Of a stretch of DNA of 64,000 nucleotides, positions 47,513 through 57,587 are shown in pieces (position 1 is the stretch's first letter; each line of letters starts with the position of its first letter). A program made the position numbers and the translations under genes. Location: the NCBI GenBank assembly GCA_964059195.1, contig CAXKWD010000006.1, positions 16,516,129 through 16,580,128 of the forward strand. The letters run 5' to 3'. The DNA is from Ectobius pallidus. Its lineage: Eukaryota; Arthropoda; Insecta; Blattodea; Ectobiidae. The notes under the pieces were generated by a model. It saw nothing but the letters and a program-made list of their open reading frames with translations, ran no database searches and was not told the origin of the DNA.

Positions 47513-48425
47513 TCCGGGAAAGACCTGACGAAAAAGAAATAATTATATATCTGAAACTATTACAGCTACTACCTCAGTATGTTCACAGTTAGAAAGACAA
47601 ACTCAAAAAGTTTTGTTTTGTAGCATCCCGTAATGCGCATGAGCATGCACATTGTTGTTCCACGAGGAGAAACGAGGAAAAACTCGTTCTGTGCAGCGTG
47701 TGTAGTCAGTCTTATTCTGAGAACTGGGAATGCAAGTTGTGCGTGTGGTGTACAGCCTACAGCCGAACAATGTTTACCGCAGTAGAGAAAGCAGAATGTG
47801 TTTTTTGGCTTGCTGAATTGCAGTCAGTCAAGCGTGTAGGCTACAACGTCGTTTCCAAACAGACAAAGGCGAATTCCTCCCGCCCGAAACAGCATCCTTC
47901 ATTGGCACAAGCAATTTCTGGCGACAGGTAATGTTCAGTCACAGAAGGAAAAGGCAAAGAAATCGCGCATAAACGACAATGACATTGAAAGGGTACGGGC
48001 TGCTTTTGTAAGAAGCCCGAGGAAATCCATTCGTGAGGCGACAAGACAACTGCAAATGCCAAAATCCACAGTCCATGGGAGAGAAGGACCTACACCATGG
48101 CCATCAAGGTCGCCGGACATGACCCCACTGGATTTCTTTCTGTGGGGTTTTGTGAAAGACAAAGTGTATCGCACGCCTGTGACCAATATTGCAGATTTAC
48201 GTGGCCGAAACTACGATGCAATAGCACTAGTCACACCGGAGATGCTTTCGCGTGTGTGGCACGAAATTGAGTATCGTCTGGACATAGCCCGGAGCACAAA
48301 TGGTGCTCACATAGAGGCTTATTAAAACTCATCGTGTTTCTCTTTGTAACCGTGAAAACATCACGTCAGTAAATGCAATAGTTTCAGATATATAATTATT
48401 TATTTTTCGTCAGGTCTTTCCCGGA
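47513..48425 (+). mobile_element. Tc1/mariner-type transposon, internally deleted
   Basis: 49-base inverted ends, TCCGGGAAAGACCTGACG... at 47513-47561 and the complement at 48377-48425, differ at one or two positions. The outermost bases beyond them do not match, so the exact TA target site is unclear. About 0.9 kb long; the interior codes for the two ends of a transposase but not its middle. Confidence 0.82.
47770..48325 (+). pseudogene. Transposase remnant with deleted catalytic middle
   Basis: It starts MFTAVEKAECVFWLAELQSV, the N-terminal helix-turn-helix start of a mariner-type family. A frameshift near 47870-47960 leads to IERVRAAFVRSPRKSIREAT and QMPKSTVH (second DNA-binding segment). 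The text then jumps directly to WPSRSPDMTPLDFFLWGFVK, the block with the third acidic residue, and ends VWHEIEYRLDIARSTNG. The first two catalytic aspartates and about 150 residues between STVH and WPSRSPD are deleted. It cannot be active. Confidence 0.78.
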
Positions 48426-49410
48426 CTGATAGAGGTAGTGTTAAAATATTGGTTTAGATAATTTTTTTTATAATAAAGAGCACTTCCTAAAGCTTATTTA
48501 AGATTTTGAAGAGAATAAGTGATTGAACAACAACCGATAACAAATTTCTGTAGGGACAGAAAGGGAAAGCAAGGAAGGATAAATGATCTGAAAAAGAGTA
48601 CACGGGGAGGCAGATTTCCTGAAAGAGTGGAAGTGTATTGGCATGTATATCAAGAGAGATTGTTCCAGTTAGTGATTTAGAGTTTCAAACACACAGGCCT
48701 GTATGGAATGGGCGAATGTCTTAGGCCGATATTCATAGTCGCAATAAGTCGTACTTATATCGAAGTCGAACTTTAATCTCGTCTTAAGTTGAGTTTCTGA
48801 CACAAACAAGTCGGACTTACGACGTAGTTACTTTATAAAGTCAGACTAGACAAAATCGAGCTTATTGCTATTCATGATCACTAAAGTATGACTTATTTGT
48901 CGAAATAAGTTGTACTTTATAAAGTCAAGGGTCCCCCTGACTTATTTCAGTGTAAGTGAGAACCATGGACAGTTATTTTGAGGATCTTGGCGAGGTGTTA
49001 GCATTATTTGCGAAACATGAGCAATCCATTTCAATTCTACATTGACAATAAATTTTAAAAGAGGTTTCGTTTGGAGAAAACACAATTTTGGAAATACCAA
49101 TCGGCTTTCTTTCATCAGAATCTCTCTCCGTTGGCATTTCATATCGGCCCAAAGCTACATAAGCTGTTTTCAATCTTCATAGAACTCAATTAGTACGGTA
49201 TCGAAATAAATGCATAAGCGTACCGGTATTAATTCTGTATGATGTAAAAGCGAATATATACACAGAATATTCTCAAGAAACTATTAAACGGTTTTATTTA
49301 CACGGTGCATAATATGACTGGATGAACTGAATTCTTTTTTAAACAATGCACACCGTCGTCTTTATTAAGTGCCAGTATGGTACTTTATGAGATTGTGTGG
49401 GGGACGGTAA
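48426..49410. other. Gene-free interval
   Basis: It contains at 48723-48960 a stretch starting GGCCGATATTCATAGTCGC with many ATAAGTC/GACTTAT words. This opening resembles ends of PIF/Harbinger-ISL2EU elements, but no right end is visible. Confidence 0.4.
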
Positions 49411-50010
49411 AATGTCTGTCCGTCTGTCTGTCTCTCCGTCTGTCTGTCCGTGTGTCTGTACGCGCCATAATTCAAATACGCTTTATCGGATTTTCATGAA
49501 ACTTGCTGTACGTATTTATAACATTCATGGGAAGAACCATTTGATATTGAACCAAATCGGTTCACCGGTACCAGAGTAATGCCCAATTCAGTGCCTATTT
49601 TAATACATTATATTAGAAAGGCGCCTTAACTCAAATACGCTTTATCGGATTTTCAGGAAACTAGGTATACGCATTTATGACGTACATGAGAAATAACCTA
49701 TTGAATTTTGACCTAATCGGTTGACCGGTACCGGAGTAAAACAAAATTTAGTGTCTATTTTAAAGGCGCGATAACTCAAGTACGCTTTATCGGATTTTTA
49801 TGAAACTTGGTATACGCATTTATAATATCCATGGAAAAACGTCTGTTGATATTCTACCAAATCAGTTAGCCGGTACCGGAATATTCCCAATTTAGTGTCT
49901 TTTATGGCAATATATCAGAAGTCGCGATAAGTCAAATATGCTTTATCGGATTTTCCGATAAGACGCGGTAACTCAAATACGCTTTATTGGATTTTCATTA
50001 AACTTTTCTC
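49411..50010 (+). repeat. Degenerate tandem array, about 150-bp units
   Basis: A (TCTG)n-like run (49411-49460) leads into units marked by TACGCTTTATCGGATTTT at about 49477, 49636, 49781, 49937 and 49978 (spacing about 159, 145, 156 and 41). Units also share AAATCGGTT.ACCGGTACC. The last unit is short. The layout resembles the minisatellite-like core of some arthropod Helitron-type repeats; the class is not proven. Confidence 0.7.
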
Positions 50011-50240
50011 ATTTAAGACGTACGGTGATAATAACGAAGTAAATTGGAAGATTTAATTATCAAACTATTCAGAGTTCATTTCGTTCATCAAGTTGAATAC
50101 TGTTATATACAGTAGATATAACTCTGAAATAATTAGGCATACATACATTAAGTGGAGTTCTCCACCAGTGTATTTTGTGAAATGTTGACATAATTATTTT
50201 AAGAATGTCTTTTACGGTGTATACGAGTCTGAATTAAGGT

Positions 50241-52559
50241 TGTAACGACGCAAATAGCGACGTGCATAATCAACGATAGGAAACCATTCCTAAACAAAGG
50301 AAGGGTTGGGGGACCGCAACTAATCGATATTGAACGTTTTCATGATTATCGATACTGCCCTGAATTTATTTGAATTACAGAAAAGGAGAGGTGCGCATGC
50401 GTCGACGGTGAATCGACGAGAGAGGTGTGGAACCTGAAAGACGGTTAGGAGTACGTGCCTGACTACGAGAGAGAGAAGTTGAAAAGGCAGAAGGGAGAAG
50501 ACGAGACTGGGATGTGCGACAGCGGTAGAGGCGTTCTGGCATGAGGGTGTGTCAGACTTTCATCTGAGGAAATTCTGAATGGGAATTTTCACTGATACGA
50601 CTATATGGAGATAGTCGTTAACTGGGCAAGCACATCACGTCCGCCGGTACGAGAGACCGCTTCAGCGAACACCAGCTGTGGAGAGAAGAGTGGGTCACGA
50701 CTGCTTAGTCTGGACTAAGGGAAGATGTGGACACCAGAAAATAGATGGAAACAACACGGGATCAAAGGATAAGTTGGACACCACCCGTTGAGTATAATCA
50801 CATAAACATTTTCTTTTGTTTTGGAAATTGGAAAATTTTGAGGCATTGTTTCTAAGAAATGTGTGGCGATTAGACGCCGTAAATGAAGGATTAAGAGTAG
50901 GGTTAGAAAAATAGAAGTGTGATAAATCTAGGGTGAGGCAATAAAATACAGTAATCCAACCCGTTTCTATTTCTGGTAGTCAAGAACTGTGACCGTGGGT
51001 TAGTAAAGATAATCTCTATACTTTGGGTTTCTATGGGTGATTGTCTCACGAATGAATACATAGCTCGAGGCAGTTGGTGATGCTCATTCAAACTTGTTTT
51101 TTTATAAGACAGGACGCGAGGGGAGTAAGAAAGAAGGGTAATAGGGGCTTACTTAGTATTTCTTGCGAGGGCCTCTCCCTCTTGGTTTTTGTTGGGTGAC
51201 AGATGACTATCTATGAGTAGATTTCATGCTGGCCCGTAAGGATTGAGTTGTTTTCTTTAAGAGATTTATCGAAGAGTGGGAACCGTATGGATCATGGTAA
51301 AGGGAAATAAGAAAGAGAACAGTGAGAGGCAGAAGAAGGCCTATGAGTAGTAGTAGATTAAGCGCCTACCATTGAAAAACTTACATGTTAGGATAGAAGT
51401 AGGAATTACTCAAGGGTTATAAAGAGAAAGTTACTGATCTGGGGCGTGAGTTAGTTTCAGTTAGAATTCTAGGGAATTTAGAAACAAGGAAATTGGGTGC
51501 CCATGGAATAGAGTAGTAACTTGAAAAGTATGGAAACCAGAGTAACAAGAAAGAGGGAAAATTAGAACAATGGTATAAACTGCTTACAGGGAGAGGAGTT
51601 AAAAGATAATCAATAATAACTGGTTAGATTAGAAAGGGGAGAATTGGTAATTTTGTGTAGTGAGTTGATGACAAGTAGGTCATTAGCAGGTACTAGAGAT
51701 TACCCCAGAAAAAAAAAGAGAAGGGTGAGGTGAGGGAACGCCAGAAGTGTCCCAAATAAAATAAATATAAAGAAATTTATGAGAATTGTGAAAGTCGTCG
51801 GTGATGGAGGCGAACAACGGCCCCACGTGCCTCTAGGAGAGAGTGTCAGGGACCTCTGACATCGATTGTTCAAAATTGTATTTTTGTTTGCGGCCCATTA
51901 ATATTTTCCCGGTTGCAGGAGAGGAGTCAGATTGTTTGTAACTCAAGATCTAGACGCCGCCCCTGTATCGGTGGTCTATCGCCACAGTCACTCTGTGGGT
52001 ATAGGCCTAAACTTCCATTTCTTTCTTCATGACACTGTCTTTCCTATCTATCTTTAAATACAATTCTTCATGGACTAAGATGACTAGTGGATTAGTATAG
52101 GAGACATAGGTGGGATTATTGAGTGTAATATGTAGAGTCAAGGACTGGATTATGAATTGAAAATCTTTATTTATTCGAAAGAAAGTATAATATATATATT
52201 GAGATATCCTGAAGTTGCAAATGTAAGTGACTACACAAGTTAGTAGTAAATTAGAAGGATAATACAAGACGTTCTAGTAGATACCTGGAAATAAAGCACG
52301 AAAGGAGATTAAGTAATTAATTAGGGATTTGTTATTGTTGAACAGAGAACGTACTTATACAGTTAAACTGGGTATACTAACCTTGAATAATTAAATACCC
52401 TCCTACCAATAAAAATGTTGAAAGGTTAATGTTGTGTAAATGTAATTTATTGTATGTAAGATTGTTATTGTTGAAAAAAGACAAAAAAAATAATATATTA
52501 AATAAAATTATGGTTATTGTTAACTTAAAGCAAAGTTAACGTGAAGTCCAGTCGTCACA
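50241..52559 (+). repeat. 5' LTR (2319 bp) of the gypsy element
   Basis: It starts TGTAACGACGCAAATAGCGA and ends AGTCCAGTCGTCACA. It is repeated at 57588-59906. 2.3 kb is long for an insect gypsy LTR. I see no coding frame in it. Confidence 0.9.
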
Positions 52560-52755
52560 TATTTTGGTCGCCCATACCGTGGGGCTTGATATAAGAAAAG
52601 AAAATAAACATTAATCAGTTAAAATTGGAAACTTAAAATACGAGTCGTCATATATTTTGATAGCCCATAGCATGGGGCGAGTTGTGTTAAAATCACATAT
52701 TTTGATAGCCCATAGCGTGAGGCAGTGATAGTTTGATATCCTAACGTGAGGCGAG
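52551..52755 (+). repeat. Degenerate tandem copies of the LTR end plus primer-site junction
   Basis: The junction sequence GTCGTCACATATTTTGGTCG is echoed at 52644 (GTCGTCATATATTTTGATAG), at 52693 (TCACATATTTTGATAGCCC) and, more weakly, at 52731 (GTTTGATATCCTAACGTGAG). Each is followed by a CCCATA..GTGGGGC-like segment. Only the first adjoins the LTR proper. Same in the second copy, 7347 bases later. Confidence 0.7.
52565..52589 (+). other. Primer-binding site, tRNA-Lys-like
   Basis: TGGTCGCCCATACCGTGGGG and the following CTTGA start 5 bases after the LTR. They resemble the complement of a Lys(CUU) tRNA 3' end (TGGCGCCCAACGTGGGGCTCGA), but with three single-base insertions and one substitution. 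The fit to the tRNA is therefore imperfect. Confidence 0.5.
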
Positions 52756-52920
52756 ATAGTGTTAAAAGAATTTTGGGAGTTAGGTTAGTATAACTGAAAT
52801 TTATTCTCAAAAAAAAAAAATAATAATAATAATAACATATTTTTTTTGGGAGAAGAATAATGACTATTGACAAATTAAGGACTTCTATAGAGGACTAAGA
52901 CAGACGACTGAACTATTGTG

Positions 52921-52940
52921 TTCTAATCTTTTTTTTTCAG
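52921..52940 (+). promoter_or_regulatory. Possible 3' splice site just before gag-pol
   Basis: TTCTAATCTTTTTTTTTCAG has a branch-like CTAAT, a pyrimidine tract and CAG, 21 bases before the gag-pol ATG. It would allow a long leader to be spliced off. The donor is not identified; this is motif-level inference. Confidence 0.35.
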
Positions 52941-52961
52941 TGGTATTGTTAATATATAAAT

Positions 52962-55900
52962 ATGGCTACTTATGTTGATCCATATGCACAAATAAGAGCA
53001 GCGGAGTTAACCCAAGCTATTAGGAAGTTGAGAAAGGGGGATTTAGAGGCAGAATGTGATAGAGTAAAGTTACCGACCACAGGTACAAGGGATGAGTTAA
53101 GACAACGCTTGTTAGATTATGCCCGTAAGAACCCTCAGTCATTTCAAGTGTTAATTACGGCTTTTGCTCTGAGTCAGGAAGTTTTGGAAGAAGACTTAGT
53201 TGAACATAATATAACGGTTCCACAAGATTCATATGGAGATGTAGTGTATACATGGGTTAAGTTAATGCGTAGGAAGGCCATGGCGGTAGCTGATTCGGAA
53301 GAAGTTGTACCAGTAATACCATCGTTTACAATTCAGTTAGAGCCGCATAAACCAAATACTTTGGATCTGGTTCGTAAATGGAACATTAAATTCAAACCTG
53401 GGGATAGCATTTACTTATTTTTGGAGAGATTGGAAGATTTAAAACAAAGTTCTAAGTTACAGGGTGTAGAGTTATTGTCAGTATTACCCGAAATTTTACA
53501 AGATTCAGCTTTACTTTGGTACAGGAACAGATTAACAGATTGGCCTACATGGGAAGCTTTTTTGAAAGAATTTAGAGAATATTACTTGCCTATTGATGAG
53601 GAAGACTCGCTTTTGGATGAGATTAGACAGAGAACGCAAGGTCCTAAAGAATCGATTTTTGATTATGTTAATGCTATTCAAACGTTAATGAGGAGGCTGA
53701 GTACTCCAATGAGTCCTCAACAAATGATGAAGAATGTTATTAAAAGTTTGCGTCCTGACGTAAAATTGTACATTAGACCTGCAGAGATTCAAACTATAAC
53801 AGATTTAATACGTGTAGGTAGACAGTATGAACAAATATTGTTAGATTCTGAGAGATATATTCCTCCTCCAACGCAGGTTAGAGCTACAATTAAAGAAACG
53901 GCTTATAAACCTCAGAGACAAGTTGTTATACCTTCAGTTCATACAGCGCTAGGAATTCAGGGAAAACAGGAACTTCCATCGTCCGAGTTACAAAAGAAAC
54001 CCAATGTTAGTTTTTCTGCAAAGACGTGGGACAAAGAACGAAATTCAAGTCATGTAAATGATTCTAGAATAGTTAAAGCAATAGAAAATAAAGAGAGACA
54101 GGATGAGTCGAGGGATAATGGTAAAAACACCACTTTACGTTTTTCAAATAACCAGCGATGTTGGAACTGTGATAAAACAGGACATAGGCAGTTCGAGTGT
54201 AAGGCACCTCGTAGAGTTACTCCACGCACTACGATTAAATGTTATAATTGTAATAAGCTTGGACATAGGTCTATTGATTGTAGGATGCCCCAAGAAAGAA
54301 AAGTTAGGCCTACAAATTCTTTGCGACAATTAACTAAAAATCAGGCTTGTGTGATGCTAAATATAAATCCTACAGATTTAGTTAATGGAGACAGATGTTT
54401 TGTTGAAATTTTGCTGGAGGATATTACATTTATTGCTTTAATAGATTCAGGTTCAGATAAAACTTATGTGGGAGAGAAAGGTGACTTTTTATGTAAAATG
54501 TTAGATTTAGCAGTAGAAGAATCTGAAGTTAGGGTAGTGCAACTAGCAGATAAAACTTATAGTTCTATAACAGGAGAGAGAACTTTTGAGATGAAATTGC
54601 AGGACAGGATCTTTCAGATAAAATGTAAAATTATGCCAAATTTAGCAGTAGATATGATTCTGGGCATGGACGTTTTGAAACAAATTGGGTTAGTAGTAGA
54701 TTTGCAAGATGGGACTTGGTATTTCAAAGATGAACCAGCAAAAATTTTTCAATTTGTTAAGGCTATAGATTTAAAAGAAGAAGATCAACTACATAATATT
54801 CTTACTTCACCTACACCTCAGGAAAGGGACAGATTGGATATGTTTTTGGAAAATCAGTTACAGAAATTTGATCAGTGTACTGGACTTACAGACTTGATTT
54901 CTCATGTTATTGATACAGGCGATGCAAAACCTATAAAACAAAGATATTATCCAGTATCACCCATTCTGGAAAAAGTTATACACGCGGAAATAGATAAAAT
55001 GTTATTGGAAAAAGTTATAGAGCCTTCAAATTCACCTTGGTCGTCTCCGGTAGTTATGGTAAAGAAACCAGATAGAACATGGAGGTTCTGCGTAGATTTC
55101 AGAAAAGTAAATAATTGTACTAAAAGAGATAGTTATCCTTTGCCATACATTGAACATGTGTTGAGTAAGTTACGACATGCTCGGTATATCAGTACAATAG
55201 ATTTGAAAAATGGGTATTGGCAAGTTCCATTAGATGAAGCAAGTAAAGAAAAAACAGCATTTACCGTACCTGGTAGAGGATTGTATCAGTTTCGAGTTAT
55301 GCCTTTTGGAATCCATAACGCACCAGCCTCATTTCAAAGATTAGTTGATACTATATTAAGAGAAGAGATAGGAGAGAAATGCTTTTGTTATTTGGATGAT
55401 ATAGTACTTATTAGCGAGACATTTGAAGAACATTTGTCCTTGTTAGAAAAAGTCTTAGAGAAATTAAGAAAAGCTAACCTGAAAATTAATAGGGAAAAAT
55501 CAAAATTTTGCAGAAGTGAATTAAAATATTTGGGTCATATCATTACTCCATTAGGAATTGCTGTAGATTCAGATAAAATCTCGTGTATCCTTGAGTATCC
55601 AGCCCCTACAAAAGTCAAGGAAGTACGAGCATTTTTAGGATTGGCTTCTTGGTACCGACGATTCATTCCGTTTTTTTCTGAAGTTGTAAAGCCCCTCACT
55701 GCACTTCTGAAAAAGAATCAGAAATGGCGTTGGACTAAGGAATGTCAGGAATCTTTTGATGAATTAAAATCGAAATTATCTAGTAGTCCTATATTAACTT
55801 GTCCAGATTATACTAAACCCCTAGTGTTACAGACCGACGCTAGTTTTTCAGGGCTAGGAGCAGCATTAATTCAGACAGGAGAGGAAGGAGAGGAAAAAGT

Positions 55901-57503
55901 AATAGCTTATGCTAGTAGAACTTTAACGGTAGGTGAGCAAAAGTGGGCAATAGTCGAGAAAGAATTGTTAGCTATATTGTGGGCAGTTCAAAAGTTTCGT
56001 CCTTATTTGGAAGGTTATCATTTTAAAGTATATACTGATCACTTTGCTCTGAAATGGTTAAATACATTACAGAATCCGACCGGACGATTAGCTAGGTGGA
56101 GTTTATTGCTCCAGGAGTATGATTTTGAAGTAATACATAGGCCTGGTAGATTACAAAAAGTTCCGGATGCTTTATCTAGAATACACGAAGGGAAAGTTCA
56201 AGAGAAAACGGTAGAGGAAGAATTTTGCCTTTTGTTAACTAATAACTCTGAAGTAGTCGAATGGGAAAATATACAAGATGCTTGGTATATTAAGCGGAAA
56301 GCACAAGTACAAAGTAAACCTAAATTTTGGCCAGATTGGAAGGTCGTAGATGAGAAGTTGTACCATTTAAGATTAGATCAGTTAGAACAAACTTTGGAGG
56401 GAACAGTGAATAGGTGGAAATTGGTTATACCGCAAGATTATAGGATTAAGGTATTACAAGAATGTCATGATGCACCTACTGCAGGACATATGGGGATAGC
56501 TAAAACTTTCTTTAGAATAGCAAACAAGTATTATTGGCCGGGAATGTTTAGAGATGTTGCTAAGTATGTTACTGCTTGTGAAATATGTCAGAGACAGAAA
56601 GTGTTACAAACGGCTCAAGCAGGGCCAATGCATTTTTACCAGAAAGAGAAACCTTGGATGACTGTAGCTACTGATTTGTTGGGACCTTACCAACGTTCCA
56701 AAAAAGGGAACAGGTACATTGTAGTATTTCAGGACACCTTCACCAAATATATAGAATGTAAAGCGTTAAGGAAAGCAACCAGTAGAGCAGTTACGGAAGC
56801 ATTTTATGAATTGATTATCCTTAAATGGGGAATTCCGGGATATTTGCTGATGGACAATGGGCCGCAATATACTAGTAAACTAATGCGTGGGATAGCTAAA
56901 GCTTTTAATATAACCCCTTGTTATTTACCTGTATATTCACCACAAGGAAATCCGGTAGAAAGAGTTAATAGAATATTGAAAACCATGATTGCGAGTTACA
57001 TTGAAAAGGATCAAACAGTTTGGGATGTGTATTTGAGAGAATTTAATTTTGCTATAAATACGGCTAAACATAGTTCCACTGGATGCACTCCTTATATGCT
57101 AAATTATGGGAAAGAGCCTGAAATTATCAGCAGAATTGAGAGGGTAGAGAATCAACCTATACAGAAAGAAATTCCAAAGTTTTGGATAGACAGATTTGAT
57201 AGATTAAAAACGGTACGTCTAATGGTCAGACATAACTTAGAAACTGCTTATAAGAATTCAAGTCATTATTATAATCTTCGGAGGAGAGAGGTGAGATTTT
57301 GTCCAGGAGATCTTTTGTTAAGAAGAAACTTTAAATTAAGTGATGCCTCACAAGCTTATGCAGCAGGCTTAAGTGCAAAGTTCGTCGGCCCCTATATTAT
57401 AAAGAAAAAGCTTAGTGAGAATAGTTATGAACTGACGAACCGTTTTGGTAAACAGTTGGGGAAGTGGCATGTTAAAGACTTGAAACCCTTTATACCAGGG
57501 TAA
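52962..57503 (+). CDS. Gag-Pol polyprotein, Ty3/gypsy type
   Basis: 1513 codons in one uninterrupted frame, from ATG to TAA. Order: SAP-like DNA-binding motif at about 18-53 (LPTTGTRDELRQRLLDY); retrotransposon Gag domain at about 144-246; two zinc knuckles, C400-C413 (CWNCDKTGHRQFEC) and C427-C440; aspartic protease with D495-S-G; RT with Asp747 in STIDLKNGYW and YLDD at 810-813; RNase H with Asp959 and Asp1026 (YTDH); integrase zinc motif H1169, H1176, C1206, C1209; catalytic D1238, D1298, E1333 (DD35E); GPY module at 1476-1478. No chromodomain and no env. Gag and Pol are fused without a frameshift site, so the Gag-to-Pol ratio must be set some other way, perhaps by splicing or processing. 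Every catalytic residue I checked is present, so the element may be active. Confidence 0.95.
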   Translation: MATYVDPYAQIRAAELTQAIRKLRKGDLEAECDRVKLPTTGTRDELRQRLLDYARKNPQSFQVLITAFALSQEVLEEDLVEHNITVPQDSYGDVVYTWVKLMRRKAMAVADSEEVVPVIPSFTIQLEPHKPNTLDLVRKWNIKFKPGDSIYLFLERLEDLKQSSKLQGVELLSVLPEILQDSALLWYRNRLTDWPTWEAFLKEFREYYLPIDEEDSLLDEIRQRTQGPKESIFDYVNAIQTLMRRLSTPMSPQQMMKNVIKSLRPDVKLYIRPAEIQTITDLIRVGRQYEQILLDSERYIPPPTQVRATIKETAYKPQRQVVIPSVHTALGIQGKQELPSSELQKKPNVSFSAKTWDKERNSSHVNDSRIVKAIENKERQDESRDNGKNTTLRFSNNQRCWNCDKTGHRQFECKAPRRVTPRTTIKCYNCNKLGHRSIDCRMPQERKVRPTNSLRQLTKNQACVMLNINPTDLVNGDRCFVEILLEDITFIALIDSGSDKTYVGEKGDFLCKMLDLAVEESEVRVVQLADKTYSSITGERTFEMKLQDRIFQIKCKIMPNLAVDMILGMDVLKQIGLVVDLQDGTWYFKDEPAKIFQFVKAIDLKEEDQLHNILTSPTPQERDRLDMFLENQLQKFDQCTGLTDLISHVIDTGDAKPIKQRYYPVSPILEKVIHAEIDKMLLEKVIEPSNSPWSSPVVMVKKPDRTWRFCVDFRKVNNCTKRDSYPLPYIEHVLSKLRHARYISTIDLKNGYWQVPLDEASKEKTAFTVPGRGLYQFRVMPFGIHNAPASFQRLVDTILREEIGEKCFCYLDDIVLISETFEEHLSLLEKVLEKLRKANLKINREKSKFCRSELKYLGHIITPLGIAVDSDKISCILEYPAPTKVKEVRAFLGLASWYRRFIPFFSEVVKPLTALLKKNQKWRWTKECQESFDELKSKLSSSPILTCPDYTKPLVLQTDASFSGLGAALIQTGEEGEEKVIAYASRTLTVGEQKWAIVEKELLAILWAVQKFRPYLEGYHFKVYTDHFALKWLNTLQNPTGRLARWSLLLQEYDFEVIHRPGRLQKVPDALSRIHEGKVQEKTVEEEFCLLLTNNSEVVEWENIQDAWYIKRKAQVQSKPKFWPDWKVVDEKLYHLRLDQLEQTLEGTVNRWKLVIPQDYRIKVLQECHDAPTAGHMGIAKTFFRIANKYYWPGMFRDVAKYVTACEICQRQKVLQTAQAGPMHFYQKEKPWMTVATDLLGPYQRSKKGNRYIVVFQDTFTKYIECKALRKATSRAVTEAFYELIILKWGIPGYLLMDNGPQYTSKLMRGIAKAFNITPCYLPVYSPQGNPVERVNRILKTMIASYIEKDQTVWDVYLREFNFAINTAKHSSTGCTPYMLNYGKEPEIISRIERVENQPIQKEIPKFWIDRFDRLKTVRLMVRHNLETAYKNSSHYYNLRRREVRFCPGDLLLRRNFKLSDASQAYAAGLSAKFVGPYIIKKKLSENSYELTNRFGKQLGKWHVKDLKPFIPG

Positions 57504-57514
57504 AAGAGACACAC

Positions 57515-57538
57515 AAAAAAAAAAAAAAAAAAAAAAAA
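57515..57538 (+). repeat. A24 run after the gag-pol stop
   Basis: Twenty-four consecutive A residues lie 11 bases after the TAA and before a T-rich stretch. It is part of the element's 3' non-coding region, not an integrated poly(A) tail, since the LTR follows. Confidence 0.8.
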
Positions 57539-57577
57539 TGTGACCTGTGTCAACATTATTTTTTTTTTATGGTGAGT

Positions 57578-57587
57578 GTGGGAAGAA
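57578..57587 (+). other. Polypurine tract of the gypsy element
   Basis: GTGGGAAGAA ends directly at the LTR start. It is short and includes one T, but it sits exactly where plus-strand priming should occur. Confidence 0.55.

Noticed and set aside
49411..50010. CRISPR-like array
   Set aside because: Units are about 150 bp, degenerate and spacer-free, in an animal genome.
54103..54333. Frames overlapping the zinc-knuckle region (and their copies at 61450-61680)
   Set aside because: Shadows of gag-pol in other frames.
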